Below, in pieces: positions 1-7,133 of a DNA stretch of 14,485 bases. Location of the stretch: the NCBI GenBank assembly GCA_002419135.1, contig DIFM01000004.1:1-14485 (forward strand), written 5' to 3'. The notes under the pieces were generated by a model. It ran no database searches and was not told the origin of the DNA. It worked only from the letters and a program-made list of their open reading frames with translations. The stretch comes from Dehalococcoidia bacterium UBA5748. Lineage in GTDB: Bacteria; Chloroflexota; Dehalococcoidia; Dehalococcoidales; UBA5627. Both the position numbers and the translations under genes were made by a program. Numbering within the stretch: position 1 is the first letter of the stretch; the number at the start of each line of letters is the position of its first letter.

Positions 1-298
1 CCGATGACAATGTGAAGTTGATAAAACCGGGTGGGGCAACACTGACATCGGCGATTTCCTCTCCTTTATTCAGTGAAGAAGCGATGATTTTTGCTATATT
101 GAGCGGATTTAAACCGGTTGAGCGAGCCAGTTTCAAAGGAAGGCTGGTAGCATAATCTCCGTGCTCGGATTTTTGCGGATGCTCGATAGAAATGTCGGGT
201 AGCGGCACTCCGGGCAGTTTACCTGCTTTCTGTGCTTCTACGGTTGCCTGTTTTATCGACTCGATAATCCTCTGCTTAACAGCTAAAATTTCGCTCAA
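1..298 (-). CDS. argS: Arginyl-tRNA synthetase, N-terminal part (runs off the window)
   Basis: This is the first 99 codons of a class I aminoacyl-tRNA synthetase that charges tRNA-Arg with arginine in the cytoplasm. The visible part is the N-terminal Add-1 domain, which contacts the tRNA elbow. It carries the family signatures HGDYAT at residues 46-51 and a PPGFINF segment at about 89-95 (family form GPGFINF). The catalytic HIGH and KMSKS-type motifs would lie beyond the left edge. The start is TTG at 298-296. A GGGGGAT purine run lies just upstream, and an in-frame TAA occurs four codons before the TTG, so no longer N-terminus is possible. There is no ATG near the expected start. The gene follows the ferritin-like gene on the same strand but has its own likely promoter. 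Identification is firm from the motif spacing. Confidence 0.9.
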   Translation of the reverse strand, partial: MSEILAVKQRIIESIKQATVEAQKAGKLPGVPLPDISIEHPQKSEHGDYATSLPLKLARSTGLNPLNIAKIIASSLNKGEEIADVSVAPPGFINFTLSS

Positions 299-317
299 GA
301 TATCCCCCGTTTAAAGC

Positions 318-356
318 TATATAATGGTGCATTATAACACAACGCACCATTATATA
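318..356 (-). promoter_or_regulatory. argS promoter bracketed by a perfect 13-bp inverted repeat
   Basis: Arms at 318-330 and 344-356 are exact reverse complements (GCACCATTATATA and its complement), separated by 13 nt. The spacer holds, on the minus strand, TGT followed by TATAAT (336-331), an extended -10 in the argS direction. The predicted transcript start (near 324) would fall inside the arm nearest argS, so the full palindrome would not be in that RNA. I therefore read it as a DNA-level operator for a dimeric regulator rather than an RNA hairpin. No clear -35 is seen. The repeat is seen directly; the operator role is inferred. Confidence 0.55.
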
Positions 357-379
357 AATAATTTTATCTTACCGAACTC

Positions 380-525
380 AATACCCCGACCGTGAGGTCG
401 AGGGATGAAGTTCTCCCTACATCTTTTCGATAGGGGTATTTAGTTTTCTTTGCCGAAGGACTAAAAGATGTAGGGCAAACGAAGTTTGAAACAGGCTAAT
501 ACCCCGACCGTAAGGTCGTGGGAAG
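380..525. repeat. Palindrome-rich 145-bp element, possible IS200/IS605-type relic or MITE
   Basis: Two near-identical 26-bp segments in direct orientation lie at 380-405 and 498-523 (24 of 26 bases match). Each can fold as a small hairpin (GACC, four-base loop, GGTC). Between them is a perfect 13-bp inverted repeat, CCCTACATCTTTT at 415-427 and its complement at 463-475. The octamer GGGGTATT at 433-440 is complementary to part of both 26-bp segments. Subterminal hairpins without long terminal inverted repeats are typical of IS200/IS605-type single-strand transposons and their non-coding derivatives. No transposase or TnpB reading frame is present. The element sits in the gap between the ferritin-like gene and argS. 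Confidence 0.45.
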
Positions 526-551
526 TTTATTAAGTTATGGTAAAACAATTT

Positions 552-565
552 GCCGCAAGTGCGGC
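552..565 (-). terminator. Weak intrinsic terminator after the ferritin-like gene
   Basis: On the minus strand, four bases after the ferritin stop, GCCGC-ACTT-GCGGC forms a 5-bp GC stem followed by AAATTGTTTT, a poor T tract. It is placed correctly for a terminator, but the short stem and imperfect tract make it weak. Confidence 0.45.
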
Positions 566-569
566 TATG

Positions 570-854
570 CTATTTTTCGAATAATTCCTCTATTTCTTCT
601 TTGCCGTTTTCCATTTCTTCTTCCAGTTCTTTATCCTGCATCAATAAAAGAGCCTGGAATTCGCCGACATGGGTTTTTTCTTCCCTGGCAATATCCAATA
701 GAACTGTTTTGAGGTTTTTGTCTTCCGCAAAATTTGCCATTTGTTCATACAGATTGATGGCATCAAGTTCGGCAATTACTGCTGCTCTTAATATTTCCTT
801 GTCAATATCTTTCTTGTTGACTTTAGATAGATCAATGGGTATTTGTGATAACAT
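570..854 (-). CDS. Encapsulin-type small ferritin-like protein
   Basis: A 94-residue acidic, all-helical protein of the encapsulated-ferritin (EncFtn) or short rubrerythrin-like kind. The ferroxidase set can be read directly: E29, Y36 and E59-x-x-H62, matching the spacing of the EncFtn iron-binding residues (E32, Y39, E62, H65 in the Rhodospirillum rubrum protein). Such proteins are half-ferritins that dimerise to build a di-iron site, oxidise Fe(II), and are normally packed inside an encapsulin shell. The segment around residues 22-70 closely resembles, from memory, the ferritin part fused to encapsulin in Pyrococcus furiosus. Here the chain ends in an acidic helix (KEEIEELFEK) with no obvious encapsulin-targeting tail. 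No encapsulin gene adjoins it: argS lies downstream and recG upstream. The ATG has a good GGAGG at 861-865 with 6-nt spacing. Function is iron oxidation or storage, or peroxide protection; family fairly sure, partner unknown. Confidence 0.82.
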   Translation of the reverse strand: MLSQIPIDLSKVNKKDIDKEILRAAVIAELDAINLYEQMANFAEDKNLKTVLLDIAREEKTHVGEFQALLLMQDKELEEEMENGKEEIEELFEK

Positions 855-875
855 ATCGTTCCTCCGTCATTTCGT

Positions 876-913
876 ATTATATATATCTTATCTATTTTAT
901 AGATTAAAAACAA
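876..913 (-). promoter_or_regulatory. Likely promoter of the ferritin-like gene
   Basis: The minus strand holds TTGTTT (913-908), a 17-nt spacer and TAAGAT (890-885), a plausible sigma-70-type pair. A second -10 candidate, TATAAT at 881-876, lies closer to the gene in the same AT-rich run. Either would give a short leader containing the GGAGG ribosome site. This suggests the gene is transcribed separately from recG. Confidence 0.4.
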
Positions 914-929
914 CTTTGTAATTAGACCA

Positions 930-1085
930 TTCTCAAGGTCACAAAGGGTGACTGAAGAATTCGGGGAGTGTGGAGAGACAGCCTGTAAGGCTACTGCGGC
1001 AACGGGGAGGAACGACTTATTAACCTCCCGTTCTTCGGTGCTGCGTTCGACTATCACGAACTCGGCATGACAAGAAATCTCGGGA
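930..1085. repeat. Non-coding intergenic segment with hairpins, probably a dispersed repeat
   Basis: The gap between recG and the ferritin-like gene holds no convincing gene. It contains three foldable pieces: GTCAC at 938-942 with GTGAC at 948-952; an AGCC/GGCT mini-hairpin at about 980-992; and a stronger one, AACGGGGAGG at 1001-1010 pairing with CCTCCCGTT at 1024-1032 with one bulged G. The tail at 1031-1075, read on the minus strand (TGTCATGCCGAGTTCG and onward), resembles the short non-coding repeats scattered between genes in many environmental bacteria. An open frame across it (788-1057, minus) overlaps the ferritin start and has low-complexity composition, so I do not call it. Confidence 0.4.
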
Positions 1086-1091
1086 TTTTAA

Positions 1092-3551
1092 TCAACTCTG
1101 TTCGCCGATATCCTTTTTAATCCATACACGGGCAATCTCATCGGAAAGCAGTTTATGCTCTGCATTTTCCAATGCGGGGTCTTTTTTGAAGAGTATAGTT
1201 GCCTCTCGACGCGCCATTTCAAGCAGAGCTATATCGGATATGCGTGCCATTTTGAGGTCGGGGATGCCGCTCTGTCGCGTGCCGAAGAACTCTCCGGGTC
1301 CTCTTAATTTCAGGTCTTCCTCCGCCAACATGAAACCGTCCTGTACTTTCTCTATGATTTCTAATCGGTTTGTGGCTATTTCAGATGGGTTTTCAGCCAG
1401 CAGCATACAGTAGCTCTGCTCTTTGCCACGTCCGACTCTTCCCCTGAACTGGTGCAATTGTGAAAGGCCGAAGCGGTCCGCGCTTTCAATCAGCATTACC
1501 GTGGCATTGGGAATATCAACGCCTACTTCGACCACCGGCGTGGAAACAAGTATATCAAGTTCTCCGTGGCGGAAACGTGACATAACATCATCTTTATCTG
1601 CCGCAGACATACGTCCGTGTAGAAGCCCGAGCCTTAGAGTTGGGAATACCTCAGCCGACAGATATTCGAATTCGCCGATGGCGGCGCGTGCCTGTACGGC
1701 TTCTGATTCGTCAATCAACGGACAAATAATAAAAGCCTGCCTTCCTTCCGCAATCTGTTTTCGTATAAAATTGTAAGCCTTTTCTCTTTGTTGCGGTGTA
1801 AGCCACTTGGTTTTAATGGATTGTCTGCCCGGAGGCAATTGGTCTATAACCGAAAGGTCGAGGTCGCCGTATAGGGTAAGTGCAAGAGTGCGCGGGATGG
1901 GGGTGGCGGTCATTACTAAAAGGTGAGGGCTGAAGCCTTTCTGCCGTAATGCCGAGCGCTGTGCCACGCCGAAGCGATGCTGTTCATCCACAATTACCAA
2001 ACCGAGTGCTTTGAATGACAAATCCTTTTGTATAAGGGCATGCGTTCCGATAATAATATCAATATCCCCGGATGCAATTGCCTCCCGCAATTCCTGTTTC
2101 CTTTTCCCTTTAATATCACCGATCAAAAGCGCAACGGTAACAGGTTTTTCTGTAATACCGCTGTACGTATGCAGGTAATCCTGCTGCACAACCGGCTTCC
2201 CTGCGATTGCCAGAAGATTGCAAACGCTGGTGAAGTGTTGTTCGGCGAGGATTTCGGTGGGCGCCATAAAGGCTCCCTGAAAATCATTATCAACCGCTGA
2301 AATCAGTGCGGCCATAGCCACAACAGTTTTACCGCTGCCTACTTCACCCTGTAATAACCGTGACATCGGGTTGGACTTTTGAAGGCCTCCAAATATTTCT
2401 GTTGTTACTCTTTTTTGGGCATCGGTCAACTCGAACGGCAGTGTTTTTATCCATTTATCCAGCATCGCCGTGTTTATTTTGAAGGGGTTGGCAGGCTGGC
2501 TGACCTGCCAATAGTGTTTTCTTCTCAGAACACCCAGCTGCAGTAAAAACAGTTCATCGAATGCCAACCTGATTCTGGCTCTGTCTTTTAAATCGATACT
2601 ATCAGGGAAATGTGCCTGGGAGATGGCCTGGGGCAAATCCAGCAGTTTACAGCGTGTTTTTAATAGTTGGGGCAGGAATTCCTCTATTTCCGGTGCCCAG
2701 CGGTCGACAACCCCTTTCATCATCTTCCTGACAGTACGCGGGTAAAGACCTTTTGTCAATGGATACAGAGGAACCAATCTTCCTGTATGAACCAATTCCT
2801 TGTCTTCCAAAACTTCCCATTCGGGAGATTCGAACACCGGCAGGTCTTTAAAAATGCTTATGCGTCCGCTGATTACTATCTGCTGATTGGTGGAGAGTTG
2901 TTTTACGATATAAGGATTATTGAACCATACCACCCTGACATTGCCTGTTTCATCTCCCACAATCGCTTCGGTACTGCGCCGGTTGCCTAGCCTGACTTCG
3001 CGTACCTGCCAGACGTTGGCAATAATTGTTTCTTCGATACCTTCGACAAGCTCTGAGATGGTTTTCCGCTGGCTGTAATCGAGGTGGCGGTGCGGGAAAT
3101 AATAAAGTAAATCTCTTACGGTTGCTGCCCCCAGTTTATTGAATTTTGCGGCAACAGCAGCGCTGATCCCTTTTATGGTTGTTATAGGAGCATCCAGGTT
3201 TGTGCCTTGAGCCGTTTTTAAAACGGGCTTCTTTTTTGGTTTGACAACAGGCATAACAGAGGCAACAGTAGCTTTTAGGGGTTTCTTTGTTGCCGCAGCC
3301 TCGATTTCATCAATAGCTGATAGTATCTCTTCAATTTTGGTTTTGCGTTGCTGCTTATCAAGCTGCGAATAGCCGGTTTTATCCAACTGCAGTTGTCTGA
3401 ATATTTTTAAAACAGATGGTTTATTTATTGTTCCCTCGGTTTTGGCTGCCCAGCGGGACAGGAACTTATCCAATCCGCCGAAAACGGCGGTATCGCTAAA
3501 ATCCTTTCGGCGCTCAAGCTCCAGAACCTTACGTAACGGCGTTGAATCCAT
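1092..3551 (-). CDS. recG: ATP-dependent DNA helicase RecG
   Basis: RecG is a monomeric superfamily 2 translocase that regresses stalled replication forks and processes branched recombination intermediates. Domains in order: an unusual N-terminal extension (about 1-120), the wedge/OB region (about 121-300, starting with a helix-hairpin-like segment, then YFPHRHLD at 151-158), helicase domain 1 with Walker A GEVGSGKT (402-409), the RecG-type DEQH box (522-525) and TATP motif III (548-551), then helicase domain 2 with QFRGRVGRG (701-709) and the C-terminal GPGEFFGTRQSG hook (751-762). All catalytic motifs are intact. At 819 residues it is longer than the usual roughly 690, because of the extension, whose residues 80-117 are an Ala/Lys/Pro-rich linker. 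The ATG has AGGAG 7 nt upstream. It lies 39 nt after degV and is probably the last gene of the fakA operon, an association also seen in Firmicutes. Confidence 0.97.
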   Translation of the reverse strand: MDSTPLRKVLELERRKDFSDTAVFGGLDKFLSRWAAKTEGTINKPSVLKIFRQLQLDKTGYSQLDKQQRKTKIEEILSAIDEIEAAATKKPLKATVASVMPVVKPKKKPVLKTAQGTNLDAPITTIKGISAAVAAKFNKLGAATVRDLLYYFPHRHLDYSQRKTISELVEGIEETIIANVWQVREVRLGNRRSTEAIVGDETGNVRVVWFNNPYIVKQLSTNQQIVISGRISIFKDLPVFESPEWEVLEDKELVHTGRLVPLYPLTKGLYPRTVRKMMKGVVDRWAPEIEEFLPQLLKTRCKLLDLPQAISQAHFPDSIDLKDRARIRLAFDELFLLQLGVLRRKHYWQVSQPANPFKINTAMLDKWIKTLPFELTDAQKRVTTEIFGGLQKSNPMSRLLQGEVGSGKTVVAMAALISAVDNDFQGAFMAPTEILAEQHFTSVCNLLAIAGKPVVQQDYLHTYSGITEKPVTVALLIGDIKGKRKQELREAIASGDIDIIIGTHALIQKDLSFKALGLVIVDEQHRFGVAQRSALRQKGFSPHLLVMTATPIPRTLALTLYGDLDLSVIDQLPPGRQSIKTKWLTPQQREKAYNFIRKQIAEGRQAFIICPLIDESEAVQARAAIGEFEYLSAEVFPTLRLGLLHGRMSAADKDDVMSRFRHGELDILVSTPVVEVGVDIPNATVMLIESADRFGLSQLHQFRGRVGRGKEQSYCMLLAENPSEIATNRLEIIEKVQDGFMLAEEDLKLRGPGEFFGTRQSGIPDLKMARISDIALLEMARREATILFKKDPALENAEHKLLSDEIARVWIKKDIGEQS

Positions 3552-3590
3552 CAGCAGGCTCCTGTATCTGTTGAAGTATTAATTCCCAAG

Positions 3591-4529
3591 CTACAGAGAA
3601 GCGAACTTTATTTTTGGCAGGTGTACAGATGGGAAAGAAGGCAGGGATATAGTCCGTTTCTTTTCTGTTTCACCTTTCTCGGTTAAGTCGCTGACCTTTT
3701 CTCTCAGAGTCAGAATCAGAGTGCCCGGTCCGCCGTAAACACCCAGCGCCGGTCCCAATCTGGATATATGGATATTATTCTTATCGAATATTGTGCCGAT
3801 GCGCTCTTTCAGTGATTGTGCGTCCTCCGGGGTAGTGCTGTGAACAATGGCAACATCCTGGATATTGAAATAATTTTTTACGTGCTCGAAGAGTTTATCC
3901 AATCCTTTACTGCGGCTGCGTGCCAGACCGGTAGGCTGCAATTCACCGTTAGCCATGGTTAACATCGGTTTAACCCGCAACATGCCACCCAGCAGGGCTT
4001 TGGCATTACCGATACGTCCGCCCAGATAAAGATACTTTAGGGTATCGAATATCCCCCAAAGATGAGTTCGCGACAGGGACGATTTTATTTCCTCCATGAT
4101 TTCCATTAAACCCTCACCTGCTTTTGCCATACGGGCAGCTGAGAGTGTCGTTAAGCCCAACCCCATGGAAGTCGACTGTGAATCCACTACTGTTACGCGA
4201 TCTCCGGCACCTATCATTTCTTTTGCCTGTACCGCTGAGTTAAATATTCCGCTCAATTTGCCGGTTACTTGCAGAGAAATAATTTCATTCGCTTCTTCAA
4301 GAAGTTTCTTGTATACGGTAATAAAATCTGCGGGTGGAGGCTGGGAAGTTTTTACGACGATTTCATCGTCTAACATTTTTTTATAGACTTCATCCTGGCT
4401 GATATCGACTCCATCGCGATATGTTTTTCCTCCGAACTGGACATATGCGGGGACGATAGTAATTTCGAATTCTTCTATTAACTCTTGAGGGAGATCCGAT
4501 GTGCTGTCAGTGACAATTTTAACTGTCAT
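3591..4529 (-). CDS. DegV/FakB fatty acid-binding protein, copy 1 (distal)
   Basis: DegV-family (FakB-type) carrier that buries a fatty acid and presents its carboxyl group to FakA for phosphorylation. Family signatures: VTDSTSDLP at 6-14, DGVDIS at 39-44, T61-S-Q-P, and LSG at 92-94 with S93. T61 and S93 match the residues that hold the lipid carboxylate in solved DegV structures. The protein is 312 residues, about 30 longer than usual. The extra C-terminal tail, rich in Lys, Ser and Pro (from about residue 283), has no match I recognise. AGGAGG lies 5 nt before the ATG, a very strong site. It begins 17 nt after the stop of the second copy and appears to come from tandem duplication. Family assignment is firm; the lipid preferred is not visible from sequence. 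Confidence 0.93.
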   Translation of the reverse strand: MTVKIVTDSTSDLPQELIEEFEITIVPAYVQFGGKTYRDGVDISQDEVYKKMLDDEIVVKTSQPPPADFITVYKKLLEEANEIISLQVTGKLSGIFNSAVQAKEMIGAGDRVTVVDSQSTSMGLGLTTLSAARMAKAGEGLMEIMEEIKSSLSRTHLWGIFDTLKYLYLGGRIGNAKALLGGMLRVKPMLTMANGELQPTGLARSRSKGLDKLFEHVKNYFNIQDVAIVHSTTPEDAQSLKERIGTIFDKNNIHISRLGPALGVYGGPGTLILTLREKVSDLTEKGETEKKRTISLPSFPSVHLPKIKFASL

Positions 4530-4546
4530 AGTTTCCTCCTAATTCA

Positions 4547-5386
4547 TCAGGGTTTTTGCACTATGGAAACCGCAAGCCCTCCCGGTCCGGAATATGTGCC
4601 AACGACCGGGCATACAACAGATTTATAGATATTCTCCCTCGGAACAAATGAACTAATGCGTTCAATTAAAAGTTCGGCATCTTCGGGAGTGGTACAATGC
4701 TCTACCCCTACACTCTCAATATTATCAGTGGCTGCTACTGCATTGCAAAGATAGTCAATTCCGGCAGCTTTAGACCTTACCCTGGTAAGCGGTGCCATCT
4801 CACCGTCCTTAATGGTAAGTATCGGTTTAACGGAAAGCAAGGAACCGACAAAACCCTGCGCTTTACCGACTCGTCCTCCCTTTGCCAAATACTTAAGGGT
4901 ATCGAAGTATGCCACAAGTTGTGAATTTTGCAGCCTTGCTTTTGTTTGTGTGATTATTTCATCGATTCCCTCTCCTGCATTGGCCATCTTGGCTGCCGCT
5001 ATAACCGCAAGCCCGAAACTCATAATTATTTTTTGAGAATCCATTACCTCTATGCGGCAAATCCCATCAACCATATTTATGGCGCTTAATGCTGATTGAT
5101 ATGTACCGCTCAGCTTACTGGATAATGTAATTACCAGTATTTCATCACTTTCTTTTGCCAGATTTTTATAAGCGTTGGCAAAAGAAAGCGGGGATGGCTG
5201 TGTCGTGGTAGGAATAGTTTGCTCGCGAATCAGTCTTTCATAGAACTCTTGGGAGGTAATCTCTATCCGGTCAAGAAATGACTCACGCCCGAATGATACC
5301 GTTAAAGGGATCAGCGTGATCCCCAGTTGATTGGCTATCTCATCGGGTATGTCGGATAGAGTATCTGTGACAATCTTAACTGTCAT
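4547..5386 (-). CDS. DegV/FakB fatty acid-binding protein, copy 2 (next to fakA)
   Basis: Second DegV-family protein, 279 residues, the normal family length. It has VTDTLSDIP at 6-14, T61-T-Q-P, LSG at 92-94 with S93, and a MDSQ segment near residue 115. It should bind a fatty acid and hand it to FakA. It differs from its neighbour at the usually conserved DG pair following the first strands: here D39-R40 (LDRIEIT) replaces the DGVDIS form. This might change the pocket or the FakA contact. The ATG has AAGGAG with a 10-nt spacer and lies 22 nt after the fakA stop, so the two are likely translated from one message. In bacteria with several FakB proteins, each tends to prefer different acyl chains (saturated or unsaturated); that these two divide labour the same way is inference. 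Confidence 0.93.
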   Translation of the reverse strand: MTVKIVTDTLSDIPDEIANQLGITLIPLTVSFGRESFLDRIEITSQEFYERLIREQTIPTTTQPSPLSFANAYKNLAKESDEILVITLSSKLSGTYQSALSAINMVDGICRIEVMDSQKIIMSFGLAVIAAAKMANAGEGIDEIITQTKARLQNSQLVAYFDTLKYLAKGGRVGKAQGFVGSLLSVKPILTIKDGEMAPLTRVRSKAAGIDYLCNAVAATDNIESVGVEHCTTPEDAELLIERISSFVPRENIYKSVVCPVVGTYSGPGGLAVSIVQKP

Positions 5387-5408
5387 TATGGTTATACTCC
5401 TTGTCCGA

Positions 5409-7055
5409 TTATTCTACTGATACAATATAATTATAGTGTGGTTGCCCGCCGTTAACTACTTCAACCTGCAGCTGAGGATATTTCTCTCTGATTTCATTAC
5501 CGCATATTTCGGCTTCCGTTTCTTCTGTATCCTCTCCGTAGTAAACAGTAATTATTTCCGCCTGGTCCAGTGGAGCTTTTTCTAGGACATCGTACAGAAC
5601 ATCTTTGGCGGCATCCTGAACTGCCACTATAGTACCGTTAAGCAGCCCGATTGCCTGTTTCTTTTTAATATCGAGCCCGCCGATTTTGCATGAACGTATC
5701 GAATGCGTGACTTCAATTGATGACACAGATTTTATGGCTTCTGCCATAATTTCGCAGTTTGTTTCCATATCTGCTTCATAGTCAAAAGCCAGTAGAGCGG
5801 CTACTCCCTGAGGTACGTTTACCGTAGGAATTACACAGATGTTTTTCTCGGTTAAAGCCTTAACCTGTTGTGCGGCAAGTACGATATTTTTATTATTGGG
5901 AAGAATGATAACATTATCTGAAGGGGCGCGTTCTACTCCCATCAGAATATCCTTAGTGCTCGGGTTCATCGTTTGCCCTCCGGCAACAACCGCGGCTACT
6001 CCAAGGCTGGCAAATACTTCTGCCAATCCCTCTCCGGCAGCAATTGAAACAATTGATGTTTCCACAGGTACAGACCGGTTTTTTTGTTTTTCAAGATAAT
6101 CCTGATGTTGCTCATCCATATTTCTGGCGCTAACGCTATGAATCGTTCCCATAGAAGTGGCATAGCTGAAAATTTCACCGGGGTCTAATGTATGAATATG
6201 GACTCTTACTGTAGTATCGTCACCGACGACTATCAGGGACTGTCCTTTCTTTAACAAATGCTTTTTTATCTTTTCAGGGTCAAGATCCCTTCCTTTTAGC
6301 AGAAACTCGGTGCAGTAACCGAAAGGAATTTCATCCTCGTGCTCCGTTTTTGCATGGGATACGATGGTTACGGGTGTTGTAGCCACATTGCTGGCGATTA
6401 TCTGCGGTTTTCTGAATTGCATCAGTTCTGATTCGCCTCTCAGATATCGCAGAGCGCCATCCAGTATCGTAAAAAGACCTTGCCCGCCTGAATCGACAAC
6501 TCCTGCCTCTCTCAGTACAGGCAGAAGTGTGGGGGTATTGGCAACCGACTCACCGGCGGCGGTTACCGTGGATTCCAATACGGAAAGCAGGTCTCCGTTG
6601 CCATTAGCCGCTGTCAGCGAGGCAGATTTGGAGGCGTCTTTCAATACCGTAAGTATCGTGCCCTCTACCGGGTTGCTGACACCCTTGTATGCGACAACAG
6701 AGGCTTTTTCCAACGCAGCAGCAAAATCCCTGCCGTCAATAGATTCCTTATTACCCAGACCCTGTGCCAGCCCTGCCCAGAATTGCGAGAGGATTACACC
6801 GCTGTTTCCGCGGGCACCCATTAGTGCGCCGTTGGCCATTGAAAGTGCTACAGAAGATACATTGTCATTCTCATTTTGAAATCCGTGTTCAATAGTGGAT
6901 TTCATTGTGAGTAACATGTTAGTACCGGTATCTCCGTCGGGAACAGGGAATACGTTGAGTGCATCGATATCCGGAGCACTTTTTTCCAACCAATCGGTAG
7001 CGGCGGCGAACATTTCGAGGAATTGCTGTCCGCCGATAATATTCGTTTGCTTCAT
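5409..7055 (-). CDS. fakA: Fatty acid kinase subunit FakA (DhaL/DegV-like, YloV family)
   Basis: FakA transfers phosphate from ATP to a fatty acid carried by FakB (DegV), giving acyl-phosphate for the PlsX/PlsY route to phospholipids. At 548 residues it matches the family. The N-terminal DhaL kinase domain (about 1-205) shows FPVPDGDTGTNM at 36-47, with D40 and D42 as likely Mg ligands, GARGNSG at 80-86, and DSGGQG at 188-193. The middle domain holds C248 and the H286-x-H288 pair, corresponding to the zinc-binding Cys and two His known in Staphylococcus aureus FakA. The C-terminal third is the DegV-like domain of the family. Two FakB genes follow at once, which strongly supports the function. 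The ribosome site is poor (AAAGAG directly before the ATG). It diverges from rpmB across a 130-bp control region. Confidence 0.94.
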   Translation of the reverse strand: MKQTNIIGGQQFLEMFAAATDWLEKSAPDIDALNVFPVPDGDTGTNMLLTMKSTIEHGFQNENDNVSSVALSMANGALMGARGNSGVILSQFWAGLAQGLGNKESIDGRDFAAALEKASVVAYKGVSNPVEGTILTVLKDASKSASLTAANGNGDLLSVLESTVTAAGESVANTPTLLPVLREAGVVDSGGQGLFTILDGALRYLRGESELMQFRKPQIIASNVATTPVTIVSHAKTEHEDEIPFGYCTEFLLKGRDLDPEKIKKHLLKKGQSLIVVGDDTTVRVHIHTLDPGEIFSYATSMGTIHSVSARNMDEQHQDYLEKQKNRSVPVETSIVSIAAGEGLAEVFASLGVAAVVAGGQTMNPSTKDILMGVERAPSDNVIILPNNKNIVLAAQQVKALTEKNICVIPTVNVPQGVAALLAFDYEADMETNCEIMAEAIKSVSSIEVTHSIRSCKIGGLDIKKKQAIGLLNGTIVAVQDAAKDVLYDVLEKAPLDQAEIITVYYGEDTEETEAEICGNEIREKYPQLQVEVVNGGQPHYNYIVSVE

Positions 7056-7099
7056 CTCTTTATATTACCATCCTTGTAAAGGTGCTGTTTGAATTATTC

Positions 7100-7132
7100 T
7101 TGTAAGGTTGCGCTATTTATGCTAATATAGCA
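7100..7132. promoter_or_regulatory. Overlapping divergent promoters for rpmB and fakA
   Basis: Plus strand: TTGTAA (7100-7105), a 17-nt spacer and TAATAT (7123-7128), preceded by TG one base away, forming an extended -10 for rpmB. Minus strand: TATATT (7129-7124), also preceded by TG plus one base, forming an extended -10 for fakA. Its best -35 (TTGTTG at 7150-7145) is 15 nt away and lies in the adjacent palindrome. The two -10 hexamers share the same bases, so polymerase could occupy only one at a time. Sequence match is good for rpmB, fair for fakA. Confidence 0.5.
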
Positions 7133-7133
7133 G

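Noticed and set aside
318..356. T-box or RNA attenuator for argS
   Set aside because: The predicted transcript start lies within the arm nearest the gene, so the RNA could not contain both arms, and the leader is far too short for a T-box.
380..525. CRISPR array
   Set aside because: There are only two copies of the repeat, 118 bp apart, with internal palindromes between them rather than spacers, and no cas genes.
518..921. Plus-strand open frames opposite the ferritin-like gene
   Set aside because: They are antisense shadows of a gene with clear motifs and ribosome site; their Ser/Phe-rich products are typical of reverse-frame translation.
788..1057. 89-codon open frame on the minus strand
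   Set aside because: It overlaps the well-supported start of the ferritin-like gene in another frame, covers the repeat-like intergenic segment, and its product resembles no protein family.
6364..6879. 171-codon plus-strand frame inside fakA
   Set aside because: It lies entirely antisense to conserved FakA domains; no ribosome site or recognisable product.
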